From: Heyndrickxia oleronia
Lineage (GTDB): Bacteria; Bacillota; Bacilli; Bacillales; Bacillaceae_C
DNA length: 64,000 nucleotides
Assembly: GCF_017809215.1 (NCBI RefSeq)
Contig: NZ_CP065424.1
Location: forward strand, 1,018,001-1,082,000
Direction of reading: 5' to 3'
Shown: piece after piece, positions 28,663-37,483 of the stretch
Layout of the letters: each line of letters starts with the position of its first letter
Numbering within the stretch: the first letter of the stretch is position 1
Notes under the pieces: model-generated
The model's input: the letters and a program-made list of their open reading frames with translations, nothing else
The model's database searches: none
What the model was told of the DNA's origin: nothing
Made by a program: the position numbers and the translations under genes

Positions 28663-29997
28663 ATGAAGGACGGAATAAAAATTGTTACGATAGGCGGAGG
28701 CTCCAGTTATACCCCAGAACTAATTGAAGGATTTATTAATCGCTATCACGAGCTTCCCGTTAAAGAACTTTGGCTCGTAGATATTGAAGAAGGAAAAGAA
28801 AAATTAGAGATTATTGGACAGCTAGCAAAGCGGATGATCGAAAAGGCAGGGGTACCCATAGAGGTCCATCTCACAATAGACCGAAGAGAAGCGTTAGTGG
28901 ATGCGGACTTTGTTACGACACAATTTAGAGTGGGCTCATTGGATGCTCGTGCGAAAGATGAGCGAATTCCTTTAAAATATCATGTGATCGGTCAAGAAAC
29001 GAATGGGCCAGGTGGATTATTTAAAGGTTTGCGCACAATACCTGTTATTTTGGAAATTTGCAAGGACATAGAGGAATTATGCCCTAATGCTTGGCTAGTG
29101 AATTTTACTAATCCAGCAGGGATGGTGACTGAGGCAGTATTACGTTATAGCAATATTAAAAAAGTGGTAGGATTATGTAATGTTCCGATTGGAATGCGCA
29201 TGGGAATTGCCAAAGCATTAAAGGTGGAACCTAATCGAGTCCATGTAGATTTTGCGGGTCTTAATCATATGGTATTCGGCTTGAATGTATATTTAGATGG
29301 GGAAAGCATTCTTGATAAGGTCATTGAAAGCATGGCAGATCCAAAGAATGAAATGACTATGAAAAATATTGCCGGACTTACTTGGGAACCTGACTTTATA
29401 CGAGGTCTTGGTGTAATTCCATGTGGCTATCACCGATACTATTATAAAACGAGTGAAATGCTCGCTGAAGAGCTTGAATCAGCAGAAAAACAAGGAACAC
29501 GCGCAGAGGTCGTTCAAAAGCTAGAGAAAGAGTTATTTGAATTATATAAGAGTCCGGATTTGAACATAAAGCCACCTCAATTAGAAAAACGTGGGGGTGC
29601 CTATTACAGTGATGCTGCCTGCAGTCTAATCAACTCGATATATAATGATAAACGTGACATTCAGCCAGTTAATACGAGAAATAATGGTGCAATCGCTAGT
29701 ATTCCCAATGACTCAGCAGTAGAAGTCAATTGTATTATTACAAAGGATGGCCCTAAACCAATCTCCGTAGGAGATTTACCTGTAGCAGTAAGAGGATTGG
29801 TCCAACAGATAAAATCATTTGAACGAGTGGCGGCAGAAGCAGCAGTAACAGGTAATTATGAGACGGCATTATTGGCAATGACAATTAATCCACTCGTACC
29901 ATCTGATACTGTGGCAAAACAAATTTTGGATGAAATGCTGGAAGCGCATATAGAGCACCTACCGCAATTTTTCATGAAAAGCAGCCTTCTTAAATAA
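28663..29997 (+). CDS. Glycoside hydrolase family 4, 6-phospho-beta-glucosidase (LicH-like)
   Basis: A 444-aa NAD- and metal-dependent phosphoglycosidase. The Rossmann motif is TIGGGSSYTPEL. FTNPAGMVTEAV (about 150) and GLCNVPIGM (about 172, with the metal Cys) are the family marks, followed by GLNHM (metal His). It hydrolyses 6-phospho-glycosides by an oxidation-elimination mechanism unlike GH1. I start it at ATG 28663 with GAGGAGG at 28651-28657; the in-frame ATG at 28639 lacks a site. Together with the GH1 enzyme it gives the operon two unrelated hydrolases for PTS-phosphorylated glucosides. Confidence 0.88.
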   Translation: MKDGIKIVTIGGGSSYTPELIEGFINRYHELPVKELWLVDIEEGKEKLEIIGQLAKRMIEKAGVPIEVHLTIDRREALVDADFVTTQFRVGSLDARAKDERIPLKYHVIGQETNGPGGLFKGLRTIPVILEICKDIEELCPNAWLVNFTNPAGMVTEAVLRYSNIKKVVGLCNVPIGMRMGIAKALKVEPNRVHVDFAGLNHMVFGLNVYLDGESILDKVIESMADPKNEMTMKNIAGLTWEPDFIRGLGVIPCGYHRYYYKTSEMLAEELESAEKQGTRAEVVQKLEKELFELYKSPDLNIKPPQLEKRGGAYYSDAACSLINSIYNDKRDIQPVNTRNNGAIASIPNDSAVEVNCIITKDGPKPISVGDLPVAVRGLVQQIKSFERVAAEAAVTGNYETALLAMTINPLVPSDTVAKQILDEMLEAHIEHLPQFFMKSSLLK

Positions 29998-30006
29998 GGC
30001 TGCTTT
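29978..30006 (+). terminator. Terminator of the beta-glucoside PTS operon
   Basis: An 11-bp stem, AAAGCAGCCTT with AAGGCTGCTTT, overlaps the GH4 stop codon. The T-rich 3' arm ends it. Confidence 0.75.
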
Positions 30007-30013
30007 CTGGGGA

Positions 30014-30133
30014 TTCGCGGATATATCTGGATTTTCGCGGATATATACAAATAATCGCGGATAAATCGAATAATTCACAGATATATTATAAAACCCGCGG
30101 ATAAATCGAATATTTCGCGGATATCCTCCATCT
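30014..30133 (+). repeat. Short tandem array: six copies of a 20-bp CGCGGATA repeat
   Basis: CGCGG (or CACAG once) occurs at 30016, 30036, 30056, 30076, 30096 and 30116, an exact 20-bp period. The unit is close to CGCGGATAAATCGAATATTT. It lies between the convergent GH4 and TatD genes and contains no ORF. Confidence 0.9.
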
Positions 30134-30134
30134 C

Positions 30135-30911
30135 CTATAAGGAGTAGAACCGTTTCGTGTTTTCATACAAAACAAGATAGACTTCTTCAATGTCCATCCG
30201 TTTTAGTTCTGCGATTTTCCGAATCGATTCATGAATCATTTTTGGATGAGTCATTTGTTCCTTGAACGGTCCTTCAAATGGCCATGGTCCATCTGTCTCA
30301 ACCATTAGTTGTGACAATGGATACTGTTTTGCTAGCTGCTGAATTTCTACTTCATAAAGAATATCGGGTGTGATCGAAATAAAGTAACCATTGCTTATCA
30401 TCCGTTCAGTTGTTTTTTGATCACCTTTGAACCAATGAAAATGGGCTTTATTATATGAATATTTTTCGAGTAATTCGCAAACGAGTGGCGCATCATCATA
30501 GACAGCATGTAGAACTATAGGTTTATCAAAAGCAACGGCTTGCTGAATAAATAACTGCAATATTTCAAGATACGGTTCAAGTGGAATATTCTTTTGCTCT
30601 TGTCTTAAATAATATGGCAAGCCAACTTCACCAACAGCAATCATTTCATTGATATATTTATCAATGAAATGTTGGAGATCAGCAATTTCACTATCCTTTG
30701 GTATAGCCTGCTCGGGATGAAAACCGAAGGCGGGTTTTATCCTCCCATCCAATTGTGCCAATGTTAAATTTTTATGAGCAGAAGATAAATGCTGTGAAAC
30801 AGAAATAAGTGATTCTACTCCATACTTTTCCAGTTCCTTTACTATCCGCATACCATCTATATCCTCATACATATCCAAGTGGATATGGGCATCTATGATT
30901 GGCTTATTCAT
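30135..30911 (-). CDS. TatD-family metal-dependent hydrolase in the thiamine-precursor operon
   Basis: A 258-aa TatD/amidohydrolase-fold protein. Metal ligands are visible in DAHIHLD (about 6), GEVGLPYY (Glu, about 98), LHAVYDD (about 140), HFHWFKG (about 163) and ETDGPW (about 208). Canonical TatD enzymes are 3'-5' exonucleases, but this one is the last gene of a TPP-riboswitch-controlled operon. Its ATG overlaps the ATPase stop by 8 nt (ATGAATAA), so it is tightly coupled to the transporter. I infer a role in processing an imported thiamine precursor, perhaps in place of the YlmB deformylase, which is absent here; this is not proven. Confidence 0.8.
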   Translation of the reverse strand: MNKPIIDAHIHLDMYEDIDGMRIVKELEKYGVESLISVSQHLSSAHKNLTLAQLDGRIKPAFGFHPEQAIPKDSEIADLQHFIDKYINEMIAVGEVGLPYYLRQEQKNIPLEPYLEILQLFIQQAVAFDKPIVLHAVYDDAPLVCELLEKYSYNKAHFHWFKGDQKTTERMISNGYFISITPDILYEVEIQQLAKQYPLSQLMVETDGPWPFEGPFKEQMTHPKMIHESIRKIAELKRMDIEEVYLVLYENTKRFYSL

Positions 30912-31644
30912 GAGAACCCCTCAATTCCTGATAGATCATTTTTTTCCATTGTAAAAATTCCTCTGTTAATAGCAAATCTTCTAGTCTAGGACGTTTAAAA
31001 GGGACAATGAATTCCTTCTGCACCGTAGCTGGTTTGCTGGAAAGAACAATAATTCGGTCAGATAGAAAGATTGCCTCTTCAATACTGTGTGTGACAAATA
31101 GTATGGAGCGTTTATACTCAGACCAAATCGATAGCAGCCATTTTTGCATTTCGAGTCGGGTAAATTCATCTAAAGCGGAAAATGGCTCGTCTAAACAGAT
31201 GATGGATTGAGGACTAAGCATACTGCGAATAAAGGAAACACGTTGTTTCATCCCTCCTGATAATTCATGCGGATAGACATGTTCGTATCCTTTTAAGCCT
31301 GCACGTTCAATCATTTCTAATGCTTTTTCTTTATTGATTTTTCCTGCTATTTCTTGCCCTAGTAGAACATTTTGCAAAATTGTTCTCCACGGTAAGAGGG
31401 AAGGGGTTTGAGGGGTATAGCTGATGACCCCACGTTTCCCATTCACCTGTTGGCCTTCTATTAAAATAGAACCAGAATCAGGTAAGCTAATGCCCCCGAT
31501 CATTTGGAAAAGAGTACTTTTGCCACTTCCAGATGGTCCTAAAATAGAAACAAATTCGCCTTCATTGATTGAAAAAGAAAGATCTTTTATTACTTGAAGA
31601 TCACCAAATGATTTTGCTAGATTTTGTATGTCTAATTTACTCAT
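30904..31644 (-). CDS. thiZ: ABC transporter ATP-binding protein (ThiZ-like)
   Basis: A 246-aa ATPase of the SsuB/TauB/ThiZ class: Walker A GPSGSGKST, signature LSGGMKQR, Walker B IICLDEP and H-loop VTHSIEEA. ATG 31644 is chosen because AAGAGGGA lies just upstream; 22 extra in-frame codons farther up belong to the overlapping permease gene. It overlaps the permease stop by 8 nt (ATGAGTAA). It energises uptake of a thiamine-related pyrimidine with the ThiX- and ThiY-like proteins. Confidence 0.85.
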   Translation of the reverse strand: MSKLDIQNLAKSFGDLQVIKDLSFSINEGEFVSILGPSGSGKSTLFQMIGGISLPDSGSILIEGQQVNGKRGVISYTPQTPSLLPWRTILQNVLLGQEIAGKINKEKALEMIERAGLKGYEHVYPHELSGGMKQRVSFIRSMLSPQSIICLDEPFSALDEFTRLEMQKWLLSIWSEYKRSILFVTHSIEEAIFLSDRIIVLSSKPATVQKEFIVPFKRPRLEDLLLTEEFLQWKKMIYQELRGSHE

Positions 31645-32410
31645 GATGGTTTCCCTCTTCCTTTGGCTGCCATTTAACCACTTTTTTTTCGATAAGAACG
31701 ATGAAGGCAAAAAATAGTAGTGCGAGAAAGATAATAATGAAAATTGCTACAAACACACGATCCGTACGGAACGAAGATGAAGCCAAGGTCATGTAAACAC
31801 CAATTCCTTTATTAGCTCCAAGCCACTCAGAAATAACAGCACCCATGACACTATAGGTTGCAGAAATCTTCAATCCTGAAAAAATGGATGGCAGTGCATG
31901 TGGCCACTCTACTTTCCAGAATAATTGCCTCTTTGATGCACCTGCCATTTGCATGTAATGCTTTAACTCCTGACTTGTTTGCCTAAAGCCATCTAGCGCA
32001 GCAACCGCTATTGGGAAAAAGCAAACAAGTGTAATAACAATGATTTTGGGTAGCATCCCAAAGCCAAACCAAATGACTAGTAAAGGTGCTAAGACGATGA
32101 TCGGAATATTTTGCGAAATAATTAATAACGGATAAAAAGCCTCTTTAAAAAATGAAACAAGATGCAAGCCAATGGCAATAAGAATACCAACACTGCTACC
32201 GATAATAAAACCTAAAATGGCTAATTGAATGGTTGATAGTAAATGATGAGAATACCCATCCCAACCAGTTACCCCTTCATGTAAAATTTGTGTTGGAGAT
32301 GGAAGAAGCCATTCTGGTATAGCAAATATTTTTGTAATCGATTCCCAGATGATGAATAAAAGGATGATGACCAAAATTGGCCGCCATCCTTTCTGAAGTA
32401 ACGCCTTCAT
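31637..32410 (-). CDS. thiX: ABC transporter permease (ThiX-like)
   Basis: A 257-aa permease with about six hydrophobic segments and an EAA loop ELKHYMQMAGASKRQLFWKV (about residues 150-170). It is of the SsuC/TauC type found in ThiXYZ systems. The start ATG at 32410 overlaps the end of the upstream thiamine-binding gene, and its own end overlaps the ATPase gene, so the whole operon is packed. Confidence 0.85.
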   Translation of the reverse strand: MKALLQKGWRPILVIILLFIIWESITKIFAIPEWLLPSPTQILHEGVTGWDGYSHHLLSTIQLAILGFIIGSSVGILIAIGLHLVSFFKEAFYPLLIISQNIPIIVLAPLLVIWFGFGMLPKIIVITLVCFFPIAVAALDGFRQTSQELKHYMQMAGASKRQLFWKVEWPHALPSIFSGLKISATYSVMGAVISEWLGANKGIGVYMTLASSSFRTDRVFVAIFIIIFLALLFFAFIVLIEKKVVKWQPKEEGNHHE

Positions 32411-32700
32411 TAGCGATATTTCTCCGTTAATTGATCCATTGAAGCCCCATTTGGTTGATAAAGAACCTTAATTTGTGAAATGACATTTGGACTGCCAAGC
32501 TCGATCATTCGTTGATTCATTTTTTCAACGATCGCAAATAGCTCAGTCAAATCTCCTTCCATTGTCGTCTCCAATGGATTTACTTGATATTTCACTCCTG
32601 AACGGTCAATAATTGAAATCGCTTCGTCTACGTAAGGTATCACATTTTCACCGTTTTTTGTCTTTGGGATTATTTGAATACTTAATAATGCATTTGCCAT
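32410..32700 (-). CDS. Thiamine-binding protein, MTH1187/YqgV family
   Basis: A 96-aa cytoplasmic protein of the MTH1187/YqgV (DUF77) family. It begins LLSIQIIPKTKNGENV and has the conserved YQVNPLETTMEG segment (about 36-47). Relatives bind thiamine or its pyrimidine moiety and form ferredoxin-like tetramers. It lies between the ThiY- and ThiX-like genes, so it may buffer or sense the imported compound. Alternative: a YkoF-like HMP-binding role. Confidence 0.8.
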   Translation of the reverse strand: MANALLSIQIIPKTKNGENVIPYVDEAISIIDRSGVKYQVNPLETTMEGDLTELFAIVEKMNQRMIELGSPNVISQIKVLYQPNGASMDQLTEKYR

Positions 32701-32717
32701 TCTTAATCACTCCTCTA

Positions 32718-33710
32718 TTATTTTGGTAAATATTGATTTGTAAATGCTTTCTTGCTATCTAGTTTTTTATCTAATAGATGATTGTCATACATCCAGCTAG
32801 CATAGTTTTCCCAAATCTCTTGTTTTTGCTCACCCCAACGCGCGGCATCATCTTGATATTTTGGTGATAACCATTTTTGACTAGCTTTCACAAGTTTCGG
32901 ATCTAAATCAGGAACGGCTTTTATTAATAGATCTGCAGCATCGTCTGGATGATCAATGGCATATGTATATCCTTTGGAAGCTGCAGCAAGAAAATGTTTA
33001 ATCGTTTCTGGATCTTTTTCTATCATTTTCTCATTCGTCGTTAATACAGGTGTATAGTAATCTAGTTTGTTAGAGTAATCGGTTAAATAGACCATATTGA
33101 TTTTCTCACCGCGAAGTTCCGCTTCGACCCCAGTCCATCCATAATAAATCCAGGCAAAATCAATATCTCTTTTTACAGCGGTAAAAAAGTCAGTTTCACC
33201 CATATTAATGATCTTCGTTTTTTCTACATCGGCATGCTCTTTTTTCATTAAAGAATCAAGGACTGCTTTTTCAACCGGTGCACCCCAGCCACCATACGTT
33301 TTATTTTCGAAATCCTTTGGTGAAGTAATATTTTTTTCCTTTGGAGAAGCAAAACCAGATGTATTATGTTGAATGATGGCAGCAATCGAAACAATCGGTA
33401 CACCTTGTATACGTGCTTCTGTAATACTTTCTTGAGCACTTATGCCGAATTGTGCTTTTCCAGCAGCAACAAGCTGATCAGCACCAGCTTCTCCAGGCTG
33501 AATAATATCAACATCTAAGCCTTCATCCTTAAAATATCCTTTTTCCTTTGCCACATATAATCCTGTATGATTGGTATTTGGTGTCCAGTCTAAAACTACA
33601 GTCACATGCTTTAATCCCTTTTTCTTACTGCTTGCTGAATCATTGCTATTACTGCAAGCTGTTGTTAATAAAAGCAATGAGCTAACAATAATCATTAACC
33701 ACTTTTTCAC
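32718..33710 (-). CDS. thiY: ABC transporter substrate-binding lipoprotein, NMT1/THI5-like (ThiY)
   Basis: A 330-aa lipoprotein: signal peptide with lipobox TTAC (Cys19), then an NMT1/THI5-like binding fold starting VTVVLDWTPNTNHTGLYVA. ThiY proteins bind N-formyl-4-amino-5-aminomethyl-2-methylpyrimidine or related HMP-type salvage pyrimidines. It is the first gene of the operon and is directly preceded by a TPP riboswitch and its terminator, so it is repressed when TPP is plentiful. Confidence 0.9.
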   Translation of the reverse strand: MKKWLMIIVSSLLLLTTACSNSNDSASSKKKGLKHVTVVLDWTPNTNHTGLYVAKEKGYFKDEGLDVDIIQPGEAGADQLVAAGKAQFGISAQESITEARIQGVPIVSIAAIIQHNTSGFASPKEKNITSPKDFENKTYGGWGAPVEKAVLDSLMKKEHADVEKTKIINMGETDFFTAVKRDIDFAWIYYGWTGVEAELRGEKINMVYLTDYSNKLDYYTPVLTTNEKMIEKDPETIKHFLAAASKGYTYAIDHPDDAADLLIKAVPDLDPKLVKASQKWLSPKYQDDAARWGEQKQEIWENYASWMYDNHLLDKKLDSKKAFTNQYLPK

Positions 33711-33780
33711 TTGAGTTCCTCCTTGTTAGATTGTACTAAGCTGTAAAGGATGGTAGCTGAGAGACTAGTCTTTCAAATAA

Positions 33781-33808
33781 AAAGCCCTAGGTTTTTAACC
33801 TAGGGCAC
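33781..33808 (-). terminator. Expression-platform terminator of the TPP riboswitch
   Basis: On the minus strand, GCCCTAGGTT pairs with AACCTAGGGC (10 bp, short A loop), followed by TTTTTATTT. It lies between the aptamer and the thiY start, where a TPP-induced terminator is expected. Confidence 0.85.
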
Positions 33809-33841
33809 ATATAAACATACAAAATAAATATATTCAATATG

Positions 33842-33929
33842 TTCCCTCCGCTGGTCTCAACCAGATCAGGTTCAAAGAGTCAGTATCTTACGGATACAAT
33901 CTCAACCAGCAACACTGGTCCCCCTACAA
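33842..33929 (-). ncRNA. TPP riboswitch (THI element) upstream of thiY
   Basis: The minus strand reads GGGGGACCAG at the 5' end, then a TTGAGA pyrimidine-sensor segment, then the diagnostic TTTGAACCTGATCTGGTT, and closes with ACCAGCGGAGGGAAC pairing back to the 5' end. These are the conserved P1/P2/P4/P5 parts of the THI box. It controls the operon thiY, thiamine-binding protein, thiX, thiZ, tatD-like by transcription termination. Confidence 0.95.
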
Positions 33930-33991
33930 CTTAAATAGTAGATATTCAATTTTCAATCTTTCAACGTTACTATGCCATACCTTTTTATTTT

Positions 33992-34828
33992 TTACAAGTG
34001 AAAAAGCGATTCAATAGAAATATTATTGTATCGTGCCTTACACTGTGCGATAAGTTCATCTTCATTTAAGAATGTTTCAGTAAAGCCAAGCTGTTTACCT
34101 AATTGAGTAATATATGGTTGTTCTAGATAAGCTATATTTAGTATTTCTTCGTTGGAAAAAACGGTTCGTGTATCGCCGTCTAAAAGGATTTTTCCTTGGT
34201 TAAAAATAATGGTCCGTTCAAATACTTCTGCAACAAAATCCATGTCATGCAAAATGCATAAGACAAGTTTTCCCTCATTAATTAGATGTCGTATAATTCT
34301 TTTAAGCTTTTCCTTTCCATCATGATCCTGTCCCATAGTCGGTTCATCAAAAATAATAATATCTGTTCGCATTGCAAGGACAGAGGCAATCGTCACCAAT
34401 TTTCGTTGTGAAAGGCTCAAGTCATAAGGGTTTCGTTCTGCATGTTCACTGAGTCCTACCATTTCAAGTGCTTCTGTTGCATTTTGTTTGGCTTCTTTAA
34501 CTGTTTGTCCTATATTTAATGGCCCAAACATCACTTCATCCATTACTCGATTTTTAAAAATTTGATCATTAGGATTTTGAAAGACTAACCCAATTGTTTT
34601 TGCTAATTTTGCAGCAGTCTGCTCTTTCGTGTTGATGCCATTAATTAAAATTTCACCTGAACTTGGAGTCAATAATCCTTTTAATAATTTGACAAGAGTG
34701 GTTTTACCTGCTCCATTCTGACCTATAAGAGCCGTGCTTTGATTTGAAATCTCGAGATTTATCCCATGGAAAATAGGAGATTCAAGTGAATAGGAGAAAT
34801 GAAGATCTTTAATAATTAGTCGCATCAT
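33992..34828 (-). CDS. ECF transporter ATPase (EcfA2-type)
   Basis: A 278-aa ABC ATPase of an energy-coupling-factor transporter. It has Walker A GQNGAGKTT, Q-loop VFQNPNDQIF (the Asn-Pro-Asn context typical of ECF ATPases), signature LSLSQRK (degenerate), Walker B IIIFDEP and H-loop LHDMDF. The start codons ATGATG follow GAGGTGAG and overlap the partner ATPase stop by 4 nt. It pairs with the second ATPase, EcfT and the S component upstream. It ends about 60 nt before the TPP riboswitch of the next operon. Confidence 0.85.
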   Translation of the reverse strand: MMRLIIKDLHFSYSLESPIFHGINLEISNQSTALIGQNGAGKTTLVKLLKGLLTPSSGEILINGINTKEQTAAKLAKTIGLVFQNPNDQIFKNRVMDEVMFGPLNIGQTVKEAKQNATEALEMVGLSEHAERNPYDLSLSQRKLVTIASVLAMRTDIIIFDEPTMGQDHDGKEKLKRIIRHLINEGKLVLCILHDMDFVAEVFERTIIFNQGKILLDGDTRTVFSNEEILNIAYLEQPYITQLGKQLGFTETFLNEDELIAQCKARYNNISIESLFHL

Positions 34829-35682
34829 TTTTTCTCACCTCGTTCACTATTGATTGGACTGATTGTTAAGATCTCATTTAATGTCACAGGAAGTAAGCTA
34901 TCCTCTTTATTAATATTTAAAGCCCGAGCAATTTTTGTGAAAATAGGAGGAGAGACCCCGTAATCTAATATATCTTTTTTTGAAAATATCTTTTGAGGGG
35001 TGTCAAAATCAATGAGCTTTCCCTCGTGTAATAGGAGGATTTTGTCCGAATACTGAGCTAGCTTCTCCATCTTATGTTCAGCCATAATGACTGTCATTCC
35101 TTCTTTAGTTAAGCTTTCAACTACCTTAAAGACTTCATCTGAACCTTGGGGATCTAGCTGTGATGTTGGTTCATCTAATATTAATATATCTGGTCGCATT
35201 GCGAGTACACTTGCAATCGCTACACGCTGCATTTGACCTCCGGAAAGGCTGAAGGGATTTTTTTCTTTTATATGTTCAATATCTAATAATTTTAAGCTCG
35301 CCTCAATGCGAGTACTCATTTCTTCGCGCTCTATTCCCATGTTTTCCAGCCCGAAGGCGATTTCATCAATTACCGTAAATTTTGAACCAGTAATTTGAGA
35401 AAATGGATTTTCAAAAACGAGTCCAACCTTCAATGAAAGATCACTAATTTCAGTTTTCATGACTTCTAAATTATCAATGAAAACCTGTCCACCATAGGCC
35501 CCTTTAAAAAAATGTGGGACGAGTCCTGTTAGCGCATAGCAAAGGGTGGATTTTCCGGAAGAATTTTTTCCAACAATCCCTATGAATTCCCCTTGCTTGA
35601 TTTCGAATGAAATGTCATTAAGTGCAAGCTTCTCTGAGTGAGGATATCGATATTTCAAGTCGTTTACACGTATTTTATTCAT
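34825..35682 (-). CDS. ECF transporter ATPase (EcfA1-type)
   Basis: A 285-aa ATPase with Walker A GKNSSGKST, Q-loop VFENPFSQI, canonical signature LSGGQMQR, Walker B ILDEPTSQLDP and H-loop MAEHKME. It overlaps the EcfT gene upstream by 4 nt and the second ATPase downstream by 4 nt, so all three are probably made in fixed ratio. In B. subtilis YkoD the two ATPases are fused; here they are separate. Confidence 0.87.
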   Translation of the reverse strand: MNKIRVNDLKYRYPHSEKLALNDISFEIKQGEFIGIVGKNSSGKSTLCYALTGLVPHFFKGAYGGQVFIDNLEVMKTEISDLSLKVGLVFENPFSQITGSKFTVIDEIAFGLENMGIEREEMSTRIEASLKLLDIEHIKEKNPFSLSGGQMQRVAIASVLAMRPDILILDEPTSQLDPQGSDEVFKVVESLTKEGMTVIMAEHKMEKLAQYSDKILLLHEGKLIDFDTPQKIFSKKDILDYGVSPPIFTKIARALNINKEDSLLPVTLNEILTISPINSERGEKK

Positions 35683-36446
35683 ATAGTTAACCTCCCAACA
35701 ATGATTAGGATAAAGGCCAAAAATAAGGTGAATTTCAAGCTTTTACTATAGGGGTATTTCCTCGCTTTTTTAAAATGAGTTTTTTTTCCTTTTGCATTAA
35801 ATCCACGGACTTCGAGGGCAATTGCACGCTCCTTTGTATCATTAAGTGAATTAAGAACGACAGGACCAATTAAAGGAAAAAAGGACTTTAAACGAACCAA
35901 TATATGTCCTTCTGTTTCCATCCCCCGAGATCTTTGTGCATCTATGATCTTCCCCATTGTTGCACGCATTTGAGGAATAATTTGTAAGACAGACAAAAAT
36001 ACATAACCGATCTTCCGTGACATGCCTTTTTTTACTAGAGAATCAATTAATTCATCTGGTTCTGTAGTTAAAATGAGTAATCCAAAGGCGCAGAGCATAT
36101 TAAATATTCGCAGGACCAAGAGACATGCATAGGAGATTCCTTCCTTGTAAATAGTAAATCCTCCAATTTCAACTAAAGGTGTAGAACGGTTAGGGTGAAA
36201 TAAACCTTGCACGATAATGATCGAAAGAATTAAAAAGAAACTAACCCCTAGAATGGGTAAAATTTTTCGAAACACCTTTCCTATTAATAGTAAAAGGATA
36301 CTGATAAAGGTTGTGATGATTGCAGCTCTAAGATCAGGGATAATATATGTGGCTGCAATTGATACGAAAACATATAAGAGCTTAGTCAATGGATCAATGT
36401 GATGAATGAGAGAATTCCTCTCAACATATAGTGTCATAGATTTCAT
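35679..36446 (-). CDS. ECF transporter transmembrane protein EcfT
   Basis: A 255-aa membrane protein of the CbiQ/EcfT family. IHHIDPLTKLLYV near the N-terminus is the usual entry motif, and the coupling helix region holds DAQRSRGME (about 157) and ALEVRGFN (about 213), the two short-side-chain Arg-Gly signatures that contact the ATPases. I start it at ATG 36446 because GGAGGG lies 5 nt upstream; the longer frame to 36482 has no site. Confidence 0.88.
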   Translation of the reverse strand: MKSMTLYVERNSLIHHIDPLTKLLYVFVSIAATYIIPDLRAAIITTFISILLLLIGKVFRKILPILGVSFFLILSIIIVQGLFHPNRSTPLVEIGGFTIYKEGISYACLLVLRIFNMLCAFGLLILTTEPDELIDSLVKKGMSRKIGYVFLSVLQIIPQMRATMGKIIDAQRSRGMETEGHILVRLKSFFPLIGPVVLNSLNDTKERAIALEVRGFNAKGKKTHFKKARKYPYSKSLKFTLFLAFILIIVGRLTI

Positions 36447-36480
36447 AGTATCCCTCCAAAAATGCATGATAGAAGAGGCC

Positions 36481-36510
36481 ATCTATTAAAGAGTAGACCC
36501 CTTAATAGAT
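36481..36510 (-). other. Hairpin between the ECF S-component and EcfT genes
   Basis: A 9-bp inverted repeat (ATCTATTAA/TTAATAGAT) with a 12-nt loop, in the 84-nt gap. There is no T run, so it may adjust mRNA stability between S component and energising module rather than end transcription. Confidence 0.35.
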
Positions 36511-36530
36511 AGCCATATCCATTGTCAACT

Positions 36531-37130
36531 TTATAATGATTCAATCTTATTCTGATTGTTATAGATTGTTGTTAAATTTTGCGGAAGTCCTTTGAAAATA
36601 AGATAACTAATAATAACTGTTGCGATTTTATCTGGGACATCAACAACGATACTGTCAAAAAATGATGCAAGCCATTGAGGTAGATTATGAGCGATGGAGT
36701 AAGCATACAGTGCATCCCCCCATACATTTCCCGTTTGTCCGCCCCAAAATATCATATTTAACGGTGTGGAAATCGTTGCTGCGACCACCCCGACGATAAT
36801 CCCAATCATAATCGCCTTCCCTATATTAGCAATCCACCCCTTGTATGCCATGATACCGACAATAAGACCGATAACTCCACTCGTTATGGCATAGACAAAG
36901 GAGATCGGATCTTGGGTAAAACCATAAATGATATTGTTAGCGATGCCAGAGATTGCTCCAATTATTGGGCCTGCAAGCATACTTGCCAGTACAGTGCCAA
37001 TTGCATCTAACCATAATGGAAGTTTTAACAGGCCAGCGAATAATTTACCTAAATAGTTAATCCCTATAGCTGCTGGAATGAGAACTAGTGCAGCAGTTGA
37101 AAATTTTAAAGACCACATACTATTTTTCAT
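36531..37130 (-). CDS. ECF transporter S component (substrate-binding), specificity unknown
   Basis: A 199-aa membrane protein with about six hydrophobic helices and the short polar LPLWLDAIGT segment followed by MLAGPIIGAISGIANNIIYG, the core pattern of ECF S components. It is the first gene of a complete ECF operon (S, T, A, A). I could not match it to the thiamine (ThiT), HMP (YkoE) or riboflavin (RibU) signatures. The adjacent TPP operon suggests, but does not prove, a thiamine-related substrate; no riboswitch precedes this gene. Confidence 0.75.
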   Translation of the reverse strand: MKNSMWSLKFSTAALVLIPAAIGINYLGKLFAGLLKLPLWLDAIGTVLASMLAGPIIGAISGIANNIIYGFTQDPISFVYAITSGVIGLIVGIMAYKGWIANIGKAIMIGIIVGVVAATISTPLNMIFWGGQTGNVWGDALYAYSIAHNLPQWLASFFDSIVVDVPDKIATVIISYLIFKGLPQNLTTIYNNQNKIESL

Positions 37131-37483
37131 GTTTCTTTCCCCCTTATAAATGTTTGAAAAAATAATCTACTAAAATAAGACGATTTAATTCTACTACACT
37201 TTTTAAGAAAATACGACAAGTGTCTTTACACCAGTAAATTTTTTTTTGTTAAGTGTATGATATTTCTGAATAGGAAAATGGTTTGATTAATAAAGAATAT
37301 GCAAGAATGGATCTGGACATTCGATGATTGGTTTTGTTTATATTGTGTAAATTTTTTGTAAATCCTTCTTTAGATGGTTGCAAAAGTTAGGACAATTTGA
37401 AATATTATTTTTAAGAGAAATAGAGTAGATTAATAGACAAGAATTGATTCTATTTCTAAATTTTGATGGGAGGAAATAAATAT

